Notes: generated by a model not told the origin, from the letters alone. A stretch of DNA of 64,000 nt from Chitinophagales bacterium (GCA_019694975.1 JAIBAY010000002.1:1-64000), one strand, 5' to 3'. Positions 20,501 to 29,347 are shown, counted from the first letter of the stretch. Numbers and translations: made by a program.

Positions 20501-22108
20501 GAAAATATTAATGGCATTATTGGCATCCACCTGCAGTGATGTGGGTTGTGTTGCACCTTCGGTTATAGCGGCAAAATATAGTCTCGAGGAACTTCCTACC
20601 TGCGAAAAAATTCCACCCATATACAACGTAGTGCCATTGAGCAAGAGTGTCCAGACTTCATTATTAACGGTTGGGTTCCAGGAATTCACATTGCCATTGG
20701 TGCTGTTCACCTTGGCAATATAATTATGCGTTGCACCCTTTACCGTGGTAAAACTTCCACCAAGATACACGTTGCTGCCTGTTCCATCCATAATAAGCGT
20801 ATAAACATAATTATTTGTACTTGGTGACCAGCTTTGCAGGTTACCGGTACCGCTGCTACTGACTGCGGCTGCGTAGTTGCGGGCTGTGCCTTTCATCGAA
20901 GTGAATCCTCCTCCCATATATACATTAGTTCCGGACAATGCCATGGCCCATACACTACTATTTGCATTAGGATCCCAATTGGTCAGTGTGCCATTGCTGC
21001 AGAGTACGGCACCGGCCTTGTTCCTCGTCACTCCGTTTATTGCGGTAAAATCGCCCCCTATGAATAAGTTAGTGCCATCAGTTGCCATGCACCAGACAGT
21101 AGAATTGGTGCTTGCGGTAAAATTCGGATCCACGGTACCGTCAGCAAGGATATGCGCCAGGTATTGATGTTGTTCACCACCGACATGGGTGAAATAGCCA
21201 CCAATAAAATTACCTCCACTGCCATCCTGTACCATGGTATAAACGGATCCATCCGTCTGCGGGAAATTGGCAACGGGATTTGTACTGCTGGTAGACATCT
21301 TAGCCAGTCCTCTTACAGGAGTTCCTATACTGTTAAATGTTCCTCCCACATAAAGTTGATTCCCGTCCGATTCTATAGTGTTGATAGCGCCGTCGCCAAC
21401 GGGAAAGGATGTATTCACCTTTCCGGTAACAGCATCCAATGCAGCAAAATTTCCCGGCAAGTAATGATTTCCTACATAAGAGAAAGATCCCTGAATAAAC
21501 ACAGTTGTGGGTGTTGCGCGCACAAGATTTAAATATTGGTCTGGGGCATCAGGTATCCATGGCAGCGTAGCTCCGGTTGCTGCATCAATGGCGGCAAGGT
21601 TCGTGCGCGGATCGCCGTTCACAGCGGAAAAAGAGCCGGCGATATACAATTTATCATCCAGCTTTGAAATGCCATACACTTCGCCGGTGACCGATACATG
21701 AAAAGCAGTATCAAGCGAGTTATCGTTCAGCATGTGAAGGATGTTGGATGTTACGGTATTGCCGTTAAAGTAACCGGTACCTCCGGATGTGTAATAACCG
21801 CCGTTTCCATCCGGTTCAATGTCATAAACCGGCCCGCCACCAAGTTGCGGAAAGCTGTTGTCCGGTCTGGTTTCCCCGGGTTTGAAACGGGCAATACGGT
21901 CGGCAGGCCAGCCGACGTGGCTAAACTCTCCGCCCAGGTAGATGGTATTGCCATCCTGAATGGTGGTGCGCACCGTTCCGTCGGTGGTCATCATATTCCT
22001 GTTGATGGTTTGTGCAAAGCCGCTGAAGCACCAGAGGAGCAGTAACAGCGTGTGCAGCATGTTGCCTTCGACATGGCGAAGACAGGTGAGGGATTGTAGT
22101 GGTTTCAT
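17585..22108 (-). CDS. Giant T9SS-secreted delta-60/beta-propeller protein with Ig-like domains
   Basis: 1507 residues. The N-terminus is signal-like; an internal Met at residue 17 (22060) gives the more compact signal MLHTLLLLLWCFSGFAQ and may be the real start. Residues 35-1090 carry more than a dozen delta-60/propeller-type repeats of about 45 residues with the pattern LYxGGxFTxxxGxxRNYLAAxxxxxGxxxxWxPxxN. Residues 1100-1185 resemble an FN3 module, and 1186-1420 are Ig-like (TTFCNGGVTLSAPAGFASY; YxWQLNGxNIGGATN). The last 80 residues are a type A sorting domain (RVYPNPSQSNFTVSF, LLPGMYFVKVKRG). Probably a surface adhesin or scaffold; no catalytic motif was seen. It lies directly downstream (in its own sense) of the 279-bp array, separated by about 170 bases. 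Confidence 0.85.
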   Translation of the reverse strand: MKPLQSLTCLRHVEGNMLHTLLLLLWCFSGFAQTINRNMMTTDGTVRTTIQDGNTIYLGGEFSHVGWPADRIARFKPGETRPDNSFPQLGGGPVYDIEPDGNGGYYTSGGTGYFNGNTVTSNILHMLNDNSLDTAFHVSVTGEVYGISKLDDKLYIAGSFSAVNGDPRTNLAAIDAATGATLPWIPDAPDQYLNLVRATPTTVFIQGSFSYVGNHYLPGNFAALDAVTGKVNTSFPVGDGAINTIESDGNQLYVGGTFNSIGTPVRGLAKMSTSSTNPVANFPQTDGSVYTMVQDGSGGNFIGGYFTHVGGEQHQYLAHILADGTVDPNFTASTNSTVWCMATDGTNLFIGGDFTAINGVTRNKAGAVLCSNGTLTNWDPNANSSVWAMALSGTNVYMGGGFTSMKGTARNYAAAVSSSGTGNLQSWSPSTNNYVYTLIMDGTGSNVYLGGSFTTVKGATHNYIAKVNSTNGNVNSWNPTVNNEVWTLLLNGTTLYMGGIFSQVGSSSRLYFAAITEGATQPTSLQVDANNAINIFSLAGNNLYVGGYFTELQGVSTNYLSRINLSTGLIDTTWKGNLSDAVSAISVNGSTVVAGGIFAYDHLISKNHLACFDLSNNQLTAWNPVPSFYSVSYIGKILHHGTDVFAGGYFYYYDSLYYDYYLISLDDQTGELSHSLHQYPDQPVTALAVADGKLVVGGYFNNFYDWNTSSYIPRKNLAAYDLSNFQLSDMDYAPNGFVYDMLGDDNDLIFAGDFTLMGSVTRNRIAAIDATSGIVTAFDPNANGNVNVLASSGSTVYAGGEFSNIGGQSRLYLAALNASDGTATSWNADCNSYVWAAAMSGTTLYVGGYFTSIKSQSRNYAAAVSTIGNGSVTNWQPNPNSTVEDILTIGSDVYLAGYFTTVKGSSRNYLAKVNNTNGNLNNWNPSPDSYCWSLAANASTLFVSGNFENISSQARSSIAAFDLASGTLTSLHPVILPAYQGVYDIALWGNTLFFSANTSTMNINGSDRGNIASIDITSSNLLDYDPQPKNGSAWCIQTGNNRLLAGGTWDLTYNSASTSPYFAASTLAPLTQSAALQFSNITPTSIQANFTAGTGERRIVVVKEGSGVNNLPMNGQSYNASAAFKTGSNLGNACYAVYDGTGSSVTVTDLLPNHAYYFAVLEYNGTSDYTAYLIPALTGSQAAPCNVITPVITPDGPTTFCNGGVTLSAPAGFASYLWSNGATTQSIFVSSSGSFSVTVTDVNACSGTSSPISTTAGAGPVSVITPAGATTFCDGSKVKLNANTGDGLTYQWELNTVDIAGATKKNYTAKTGGSYTLVVTANGCSTLSAPVVVTVNPSPISKITNNSPVNICQGQTVVLTAKTGDGYTYKWQLNGSNIGGATNSTYTASAAGSYTVKTTNPGGCNKISKECIVNITCKDGVDLFADQGMRVYPNPSQSNFTVSFYCDDNYEISVFDITGREVWKSGRVAQTGHVEFEVDGGTLLPGMYFVKVKRGEETEVQKIEIVK

Positions 22109-22280
22109 TGGTATCAGGTTTTAGTGAAATGAATACCACAAATCTTCACGAATGCAAGGTGGCAGAGAACACCGGAAATGGTGTTTTCCAAATATCACGG
22201 AAAAGGGTTAGATGATTTATAGATGAAATGCCAATAGCGGTAGATTAAATGAAGAAATTCTGTTGAATTATTGAATCAAA

Positions 22281-23707
22281 GATCCCGAAATAAATTCGGG
22301 ATGACGTGTGGGTAAATTTTATCTCCGTATCAGCCGGCAAGTAATGTTAGCTTTGAATGAGAGAGCTCATATTAAACTTAACTACAAGTGATCATGCTGA
22401 ATTCAGCAGCGAAATGTCATCAGGAATTGTGCAGCGAGAGGTCATGCTGAATTTATTTCAGCATCTTATTGCGAATCCTTTGGAATTATTCATGCCCTGC
22501 TCCGGTGCCGTACTCTTTTGAAAGAATTATCCATGCCGAAGTTAAATCGGTATATGAAAGATCCCGAAATAAATTCGGGATGACGTGTGGGTAAATTTTA
22601 TCTCCGTATCAGCCGGCAAGTAATGTTAGCTTTGAATGAGAGAGCTCATATTAAACTTAACTACAAGTGATCATGCTGAATTCAGCAGCGAAATGTCATC
22701 AGGAATTGTGCAGCGAGGTGTCATGCTGAATTTATTTCAGCATCTTGTTGCGAATCCTTCGGAATTGTTCATGCTCTGCTCCGGTGCCGTACTCTTTTGA
22801 AAGAATTATCCATGCCGAAGTTAAATCGGTATATGAAAGATCCCGAAATAAATTCGGGATGACGTGTGGGTAAATTTTATCTCCGCATCAGCCGGCATGT
22901 AATGTTAGCTTTGAATGAGAGAGCTCATATTGAGCTTAACTACAAGTGATCATGCTGAATTCAGCAGCGAAATGTCATCAGGAATCGTGCAGCGAGAGGT
23001 CATGCTGAATTTATTTCAGCATCTTATTGCGAATACTTTGGAATTATTCATGCTCTGCTCCGGTGCCGTACTCTTTTGAAAGAATTATCCATGCCGAAGT
23101 TAATTCCGTATATGAAAGATCCCGTAATAAATTCGGGATGATGTGTGGGTAAATTTTATCTCCGCATCAGCCGGCAAGTAATGTTAGATTTGAATGAGAG
23201 AGCTCATATTGAGCTTAACAACAAGTGATCATGCTAAATTCAGCAGCGAAATGTCATCAGGAATTGTGCAGCGAGAGGTCATGCTGAATTTATTTCAGCA
23301 TCTTATTGCGAATACTTTGGAATTATTCATGCTCTGCTCCGGTGCCGTACTCTTTTGAAAGAATTATCCATGCCGAAGTTAATTCCGTATATGAAAGATC
23401 CCGAAATAAATTCGGGATGACGTGTGGGTAAATTTTATCTCCGTATCAGCCGGCATGTAATGTTAGCTTTGAATGAGAGGGCTCATATTGAGCTTAACTA
23501 CAAGTGATCATGCTGAATTCAGCAGCGAAATGTCATCAGGAATTGTGCAGCGAGAGGTCATGCTGAATTTATTTCAGCATCTTATTGCGAATACTTTGGA
23601 ATTATTCATGCTCTGTTCCGGTGCCGTACTCTTTTGAAAGAATTATCCATGCCGAAGTTAAATCGGTAAATGAAAGATCCCGAAATAAATTCGGGACGAC
23701 GTGTAGG
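22281..23707. repeat. Non-coding tandem array: five exact 279-bp units plus a partial sixth
   Basis: Units begin at 22281, 22560, 22839, 23118 and 23397, each opening with GATCCCG(A/T)AATAAATTCGGG; a sixth begins at 23676 and fades after about 30 bases. The period is exactly 279 bp every time, with substitutions only. No frame longer than 60 codons crosses it. Each unit contains three palindromes: ATCCCGAA/TTCGGGAT (loop ATAAA), the 12-bp GCTGAATTCAGC, and ATGCTGAA/TTCAGCAT (loop TTTAT). In unit 1 they lie at 22281-22305, 22396-22407 and 22441-22467. The array lies between the 3' end of the response regulator and the 5' end of the propeller gene. Function unknown; the palindromes resemble REP-like dispersed repeats, and no transposase or RAYT gene is nearby. 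Confidence 0.95.
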
Positions 23708-23747
23708 GAGACAGGTACCTTTCAACAGCAATTTAAAAGTTAAATTG

Positions 23748-24395
23748 CTACTGCTCTGAATCCAGCAGTCCATTCTGTATCGCATATTTAACCAGGCCCG
23801 CCGTATTTTTAAGATTCAGTTTGCTCAGCAGATTCTTTCTGTGAGTCTCAATGGTATTGATACTCAGGAAAAGCCTATCAGCTATCTCCTGCGAAGTAAA
23901 CTCCTGCGCAATCATTTTCAGCACTTCCTTCTCACGCTCAGTCAGTTCCACCACGCCATCAAAAACCGTCGCTTTTCTGCCTTGCATACTTTCCATAATT
24001 CTCCGCGTAACCGCTTCGCTGAAATAGGTTTCTCCATTTTTCAGAGCATAGATTGCTGCCAGCAATTCTTCCTTGCCGGTATTTTTCAGAATATAACCGG
24101 AGGCACCAGCAGCCAGCAAACTGGCAACAAATTCGCGGGTGTTGTACATGGTTAAGGCCAGCACCTTCACATCAAGATGTTCTTTCCTTATCTGTCGCGT
24201 TGCCTCTACGCCATCCATGCCCGGCATATTAATATCCATCAGCACGATGTCGGTTTTCACCTTGTGTAGGATATCCATCAGTTCTTTCCCGTTCAAAGCC
24301 TCCCCGGCAATGATTATATCTTTGCGGCTTTGCAGGAGCGATTTGATGCCATCAATAAACATCTGGTGATCATCGGCAATGACGATGCTGATCAT
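23748..24395 (-). CDS. NarL/FixJ-type response regulator
   Basis: 215 residues. The receiver domain spans residues 1-120, with acidic pocket Asp8/Asp9, phospho-acceptor Asp54 (VLMDINMPGMDG), Thr82 and Lys104. The LuxR-type helix-turn-helix at about 149-205 (LTEREKEVLKMIAQEFTSQEIADRL, then SINTIETHRKNLLSKL) binds DNA. It starts 21 bases downstream of the histidine kinase on the same strand, so the two form a cognate pair. Targets are unknown. Its 3' end runs into the 279-bp array, whose first palindrome on this side may act as a terminator. Confidence 0.93.
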   Translation of the reverse strand: MISIVIADDHQMFIDGIKSLLQSRKDIIIAGEALNGKELMDILHKVKTDIVLMDINMPGMDGVEATRQIRKEHLDVKVLALTMYNTREFVASLLAAGASGYILKNTGKEELLAAIYALKNGETYFSEAVTRRIMESMQGRKATVFDGVVELTEREKEVLKMIAQEFTSQEIADRLFLSINTIETHRKNLLSKLNLKNTAGLVKYAIQNGLLDSEQ

Positions 24396-24416
24396 GGGTT
24401 GTAAAGATTAGGAGAT

Positions 24417-26375
24417 TCATTCATTTTCATCAGGCATTGGAATTTCTATGATGGCTGTAGTGCCCTTGCCCGGTGTGGAATCAATAGCAAAAGTACCATG
24501 GAGTTTCCGGGCACGCGCATCAATGTTCTTCAAGCCCATACCGGTTTTTGCCTTGCTGGCTTTCACATCGAAACCAATGCCGTCATCTTCGATAACGATG
24601 TTCAGCTGCCGCTCCAATTTATTCAGTTGCACGGTAATATTTTTCGCGGCCGCATGTTTGAGAATGTTGCTTATACATTCCTGTATGATCCTGTAGATGC
24701 CAATCTCCAAAGGCTGATGCAGCCGTTCCGGCAGGCCATAAAACAATAGTCTGGTTTTGATCTTCCCGCTTCCCTCAATGCTTTCCATCAATTCACGCAA
24801 GGCAGCCTGCAAGCCGAAATGCATAAGCATACCGGTATGCAGATTATGGGATATTTTGCGCACTTCATCGCATGCTTCGTCCAGCAGTTGATTTGCCCGT
24901 TCAAACTGAATCACGTTTTGAGACTGATAATTCTCCACCTTTTCTTCCAGAGCATTGAAATGCATTTTCACGGTAGAAAGCATGCTGCCAAGCCTGTCAT
25001 GCAGGTCTGATGCAATGCGCTTTCGTTCTTCTTCCTGTCCTTCCATCATGGCATTGTATGTTTTGAGCTCTGAATCTTTCAGCAGGTCATCCACTTTTTG
25101 CTGCTCAATCAATACATTTTTCTTGTGCAGCAGCGCGCGCTGACGATAATAGCTCAGGAGCAGGAATGCCATCAATACAATCAACAGCAAACCACCTGTG
25201 AGGACATTTCTTTCCCTTGTCTTTTTTAACAATTCAAGGGTCAGGATTTTATTCACCTGTTCCTTTTTTTCCGTTTCATATTTCTGTTGCACATCGGCAA
25301 TCTGCTTTGATTTTGCTTCATTAAACAGTGTGTCTTTGAGCCTGGAATAACGTTGATAATACGAAAGGGCACTTTTATAATCATTCATGTTCCAATAAAC
25401 ATTGGAAATATTATGGTAGAGCGATTTCTGTTTGTCTTTCCGGAGATTTACTTGGATGGAATCCAGGAGGTTCAGTGCACGGAAATACACTTCCAGCGAT
25501 TGCCCGTACATCTTGGATTTGTTATAGGCGGAGCCCAGGTTGGTCAGCGTCCTCACTTTTCCATCGAGGTCATGAACCTTTTCACGATAGGCAAGCACCT
25601 CATTGAAATATTGAATTGATTTGCTGTAATCGCCCAGGTCTTTGTATTTCAGCCCCAGGTTGTTTTTCACATCCATCACCCCTTCCGTATCTCTATTCTC
25701 CTCAAAGAGCCGCAGCGCATTGTTCCAGCAATGTAGTGCCGAATCAGACATATCCTGCAAATCGAAATCAATCCCGAGGTTGTTCAGCATCATGGCTTGC
25801 AGCACTTTGTTGCCGGTTTGAATAGCTGATTCAAGGTTTTTGCGGTGGAACTCTTCGGCCTTATTTCCATTCTCCATCTGCTGATACACGATACCAAGTT
25901 CAGAACTTACTTTGATGACCGGTGCTTCCATATCCTGACTTTCTGCAATTGTCAGGGCACGGAGAAGATGGATGACGGCGGAGTCGTATTCGCTTTCGTA
26001 TGCATAATACCTTCCTCTATCAAAAGCTATCCTGTACGAAAAACGCGGATCTGGAGGATTATTTAACGAGTCAAGTCTTGCAATGGCGTGATAGGCCTGC
26101 TGTGGCAATGACAAATTAAACAGGACATCAATCAACTGCACATATCCTTCTTTTACTCCTTGATCATATTGTAGTTTCGATGCAATATGCAGCGATCGCA
26201 ATATTTGGTTATGAGCATATTTCGGATTGGCTTCTATAGAATCCTTACTCTGCCGCAGCAGCCGATTAACGAGGGATGTATCCTCCATGTGCTGCGATTT
26301 GCCCGGAGAAGTAAATAAGATCAGCATTAGACTAACAACATATGCAAGGACAATGCTCCATGAATTTTTCATCAT
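24417..26375 (-). CDS. TPR-containing sensor histidine kinase (HisKA_3 type)
   Basis: 652 residues. A signal or membrane segment (residues 5-22) is followed by a periplasmic TPR region at about 35-350 (AEEFHRKNLESAIQTGNK; LGDYSKSIQYFNEVLAYREK; YGQSLEVYFRALNLL), a coiled stretch, one transmembrane helix at about 391-410, a short coiled coil and a HisKA_3 dimerisation domain with phospho-accepting His459 in ERKRIASDLHDRLG. The HATPase C-terminus has the N box ECISNILKHA, DDGIGFD, GMGLKNI and GKGT. This is a common Bacteroidota kinase architecture paired with a NarL-type regulator, which follows 21 bases downstream. The signal sensed is unknown; TPRs suggest a protein or peptide partner. Confidence 0.93.
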   Translation of the reverse strand: MMKNSWSIVLAYVVSLMLILFTSPGKSQHMEDTSLVNRLLRQSKDSIEANPKYAHNQILRSLHIASKLQYDQGVKEGYVQLIDVLFNLSLPQQAYHAIARLDSLNNPPDPRFSYRIAFDRGRYYAYESEYDSAVIHLLRALTIAESQDMEAPVIKVSSELGIVYQQMENGNKAEEFHRKNLESAIQTGNKVLQAMMLNNLGIDFDLQDMSDSALHCWNNALRLFEENRDTEGVMDVKNNLGLKYKDLGDYSKSIQYFNEVLAYREKVHDLDGKVRTLTNLGSAYNKSKMYGQSLEVYFRALNLLDSIQVNLRKDKQKSLYHNISNVYWNMNDYKSALSYYQRYSRLKDTLFNEAKSKQIADVQQKYETEKKEQVNKILTLELLKKTRERNVLTGGLLLIVLMAFLLLSYYRQRALLHKKNVLIEQQKVDDLLKDSELKTYNAMMEGQEEERKRIASDLHDRLGSMLSTVKMHFNALEEKVENYQSQNVIQFERANQLLDEACDEVRKISHNLHTGMLMHFGLQAALRELMESIEGSGKIKTRLLFYGLPERLHQPLEIGIYRIIQECISNILKHAAAKNITVQLNKLERQLNIVIEDDGIGFDVKASKAKTGMGLKNIDARARKLHGTFAIDSTPGKGTTAIIEIPMPDENE

Positions 26376-26397
26376 GCTGGTCTGTTCAACTGTTCCG

Positions 26398-27201
26398 TCA
26401 AAACCTCAGCGCCCTGAAAATACGCATGAGCATTTCTAAAATGGATTGTCGCGGATGTGATGGATCGTATTTTTTTTCATCATCATCGTTAGTATCCGTA
26501 TTATCTACAATGATCTTCGTGATAATATATCCTGACCGGGTAACGCTGAATTTTGGAGATATCACAGACCGCTGGCCGCCTACAATTGCAGTTTTTGTCA
26601 GGTAGATGGTCCACCGCGCAGGATTTACCGTGCTGTCAAGACTTTGAGAAACACAATACTGATTCATGCTCCAACTCGCCTTCATAGTCAGATTGTCATC
26701 TGATTCGGTATAGGGTGGTGTAATTAAATAATTCCTTGATGTAGTTCGTCCGGGATCAAATACTACCTTGGTTTCCAGCATCCTCGCAAAAAGTAACTTT
26801 ACAATCCTTTCCAACTGTTCATTACCGGAATTACTTTGAGCGAACTCAACAGAGACCTGCTCACTGTTCATTTTCAGTTCCTCAGGATAGCTGATGTTTA
26901 TGATCAGTAGTTTGGAAGGATCCACTTCGCTTTCCACTGCAAAATCAAATGAAGCCGCGATCAGATAGCCAAGCGGATCTTTACCTTGCTTAACCTTCAC
27001 TTCCGTATGCCAGTTACCGTCCGGCATTTTTACCGGACCGGAGACGGAATCTATCACGAATAGACGATCTTCATCTTGTATGAAACAGATAAAGGAATAT
27101 TTTTTTGATCCCTCATCCAGTATTAAAAAGGGCTCATTTCCCGGCAGCAGGTCAGCGGTAATACGGACTGAATGTTTTTTTCTTTTTTTGGATGTTGCCA
27201 T
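26398..27201 (-). CDS. Uncharacterised protein, possibly cytosolic
   Basis: 267 residues; not recognised. The N-terminus is very basic (MATSKKRKKHSVR), with no signal peptide or membrane segment. The rest is predicted mainly beta by residue pattern (KKYSFICFIQDEDRLFVIDS; LLIINISYPEELKMN). An acidic patch (DNTDTNDDDEKKYD) precedes a hydrophobic-basic C-terminus (ILEMLMRIFRALRF) that could form an amphipathic helix. It ends 22 bases upstream of the histidine kinase on the same strand and follows the 550-residue gene by 90 bases, so it is likely co-transcribed with the two-component system. It could be an accessory or regulated factor; no function is claimed. Confidence 0.7.
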   Translation of the reverse strand: MATSKKRKKHSVRITADLLPGNEPFLILDEGSKKYSFICFIQDEDRLFVIDSVSGPVKMPDGNWHTEVKVKQGKDPLGYLIAASFDFAVESEVDPSKLLIINISYPEELKMNSEQVSVEFAQSNSGNEQLERIVKLLFARMLETKVVFDPGRTTSRNYLITPPYTESDDNLTMKASWSMNQYCVSQSLDSTVNPARWTIYLTKTAIVGGQRSVISPKFSVTRSGYIITKIIVDNTDTNDDDEKKYDPSHPRQSILEMLMRIFRALRF

Positions 27202-27291
27202 GTTTGTTTGCTTTAGAATTTAGTATGAATCAGATTGCCGGTTCCGGGTTAAATCACCCGCCGTATTACATTTGTCAGTTTGCAGATGAAT

Positions 27292-28944
27292 TTATTGTGC
27301 ACCACTGCTCGGTATCTTATTCTGTTCTTTGGTAAATCCAAAACTGAAAGTCAGCCCCAGGTATCCGCCAAATTTGAATTTATCATATACCGGTGGACTA
27401 TCGGGCAGGTTTACAGGGTCGTATAGTCTGTTGATGGTATAGTCGGCTGACAGTTGTTCCACGGCACCATAAGCGAGGCCTGCATTGAGTACAAGACGTT
27501 CCCTCGATCCGAAAATCAGGCTGCCTCCGGCAAGGAATCTCAGTTTCCCGCTCAGGTCAACCATTGCTCCTAGTGTTGCCGCCGGATAAAATGCATAACC
27601 ACAGCGCCATCCGATGTGCATCAATGCCGCAATGCCGACATCGGGAAGAGCATTTTCCTGCTGCCTGATTAGTTTTTGCTGGTAGCTGGAATCCGGTTCC
27701 GACACCACAATAGTGGAATCAAAATAAGTAAAAACCTGGTTCATTAAGCCCAGGGAAAGCACAGGTCCGGAACTGAAAATTACCTTGGTTCCTCCTTTTA
27801 CCCAAACCGGATAATCAAGTTTTAAGGAACGTGCCGGTGTGTTGTATGCAAGCCCTGTTTTAGGAGCAATGCTGAGACTGAAAACGACCTCATCTTTCTG
27901 TGCAACTATGGGCGATGAGCGTATCATAAAATTCTCCTTATTGAGCCTTGTATAATTACCAATTATTGAATTTACAACATTTAAATAGCCATTCGTTGCC
28001 CAGTCATTTGCTTCCTTAACAAGCTTCTTCAGTTCATCATAGAATTTCTTATCAGGATACAATTTATTTGCCGCGACTTTTTTTTCAGCATCAACAGAAT
28101 CGAGAATCCGTATCATCATATCGCAGGAATCGCTCAAGGCTGCATAAAGTTTCCGGATGGTATCTTTTCTGCTTAACAGGTTCTGATAGATAAGGGCACG
28201 GTTGAGATCCGCTGATTGCCTGCCAAAAAAATTATTCAGCGATTTGTCTACTCTTGCTTTAATGGTATCATACGTCACGTAGTCTTCCTGTGCAATCATC
28301 AGAATGGTTTTGTCCAAATTTTCCGCTGCCTTTAATGAATCATAGCGCGGCTTAAACATCGTGTACATCGTTGCAGGGTTGTTAGCACTGCTCAAATACC
28401 GACAAAACCACTTTCCGTGTATTGCAGGATCGCATCCCACTCCGGTCGGCAACACAGTATTAATTTCCCAACCTCCGCTAAGTTTTGCTATGTAGTCCAG
28501 GTCCGGTAACATGAATGAAGTGATCCCTTCCGGCAGAGTTGACTTATACTCCACAATAGTTCCATCAATAGTAGTCGTGTATAGAAACGGATTGACATTG
28601 TTGACCTGGAATCGTGCAATATCTCCATGATGAATGAAATTCGACTTTGTGTTGCAAAAGTTTTCCGGAAGGTTATCCGGATCGGAAAAATCATAACAAA
28701 AGGTTTTTACACAGGACCTTGCCGTATCCGGGCAGGAACTGATTTTATCTGCAGCTTTGTCTTTTCCCTTTTGAGCAGATAAAGCAGGTGCGGCCTTATT
28801 TGGTTTATTATTGTTGTTTTTGAGAGGATGGTTACCGGTGGTATCATGTAATGCTAGCTCCTGCCCATAAACGGGTGATTTCAATAATAATAAGAGTGTG
28901 ACGAAGCAACAAAGGGAACTATTACGTATAGACGGGAATTTCAT
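27292..28944 (-). CDS. Uncharacterised exported protein, possibly with an outer-membrane beta-barrel-like C-terminus
   Basis: 550 residues. The signal peptide (MKFPSIRNSSLCCFVTLLLLLKSPVYG, cleavage before QELAL) is followed by a low-complexity Asn/Lys/Ala linker (about 38-70), a region with four Cys (CPDTARSCVKTFCYDF), a segment FQVNNVNPFLYTTTIDGTI, a helical charged middle (230-340), and a glycine- and aromatic-rich C-terminal third (GTKVIFSSGPVLSLGLMNQV; KFGGYLGLTFSFGF) with alternating strand character. The gene does not end in the aromatic residue usual for barrels. Family not recognised. It heads the minus-strand run leading to the kinase-regulator pair, which suggests an envelope-linked role. 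Confidence 0.7.
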   Translation of the reverse strand: MKFPSIRNSSLCCFVTLLLLLKSPVYGQELALHDTTGNHPLKNNNNKPNKAAPALSAQKGKDKAADKISSCPDTARSCVKTFCYDFSDPDNLPENFCNTKSNFIHHGDIARFQVNNVNPFLYTTTIDGTIVEYKSTLPEGITSFMLPDLDYIAKLSGGWEINTVLPTGVGCDPAIHGKWFCRYLSSANNPATMYTMFKPRYDSLKAAENLDKTILMIAQEDYVTYDTIKARVDKSLNNFFGRQSADLNRALIYQNLLSRKDTIRKLYAALSDSCDMMIRILDSVDAEKKVAANKLYPDKKFYDELKKLVKEANDWATNGYLNVVNSIIGNYTRLNKENFMIRSSPIVAQKDEVVFSLSIAPKTGLAYNTPARSLKLDYPVWVKGGTKVIFSSGPVLSLGLMNQVFTYFDSTIVVSEPDSSYQQKLIRQQENALPDVGIAALMHIGWRCGYAFYPAATLGAMVDLSGKLRFLAGGSLIFGSRERLVLNAGLAYGAVEQLSADYTINRLYDPVNLPDSPPVYDKFKFGGYLGLTFSFGFTKEQNKIPSSGAQ

Positions 28945-29347
28945 GGAGTTAACATTTTTAAAGCGGTTATCAATATGTCAAATGAAACTGTTCATACAAA
29001 AATGATTCATCAGGCACCGATACACCAACACCATTTTCCGTCAATTCTCAAAATCACCGGAAACCGTGACTTCAATCCTTACCGAAATATATGCAAATAA
29101 TTCAGAATAACACTACTGTCCGAAATGTTTTATGGGATTCCACTTTGGGTAAGTCACCACACCTTTGCTGAAGAAAAGATTGCGATAGAAGGCAAATAAT
29201 ATGCTTCGGATCATCCGATACACTGAGAATAATTGTGACTGCCTAAAAAACTTCCCCGTCTCAATGGTTGACTGAGAATAAAAGTCCATAAAATAACAAA
29301 GCCCCCTTCCGGAGGCTTTGTCAAAAAAATGTTATAGATAAGCCTTG
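28945..29347. other. Intergenic region between the exported protein gene and clpC
   Basis: About 400 bases. It must contain the promoter of the minus-strand gene starting at 28944; no box fits the consensus well. The only clear element is the clpC terminator hairpin at 29296-29321. Confidence 0.5.
29296..29321 (-). terminator. Terminator of clpC
   Basis: ACAAAGCC (29296-29303) pairs with GGCTTTGT (29314-29321) around a 10-nt GC-rich loop. Read on the minus strand the stem is followed by TATTTTAT, a modest U-tract, about 27 bases after the clpC stop. Confidence 0.7.

Noticed and set aside
22281-23707. CRISPR array
   Set aside because: The 279-bp units are contiguous without unique spacers, and the repeat is far longer than any CRISPR repeat; no cas gene is present.
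22281-23707. Insertion sequence or transposon
   Set aside because: No transposase frame, no flanking target duplication, and the units are head-to-tail rather than bounded by one pair of inverted ends.
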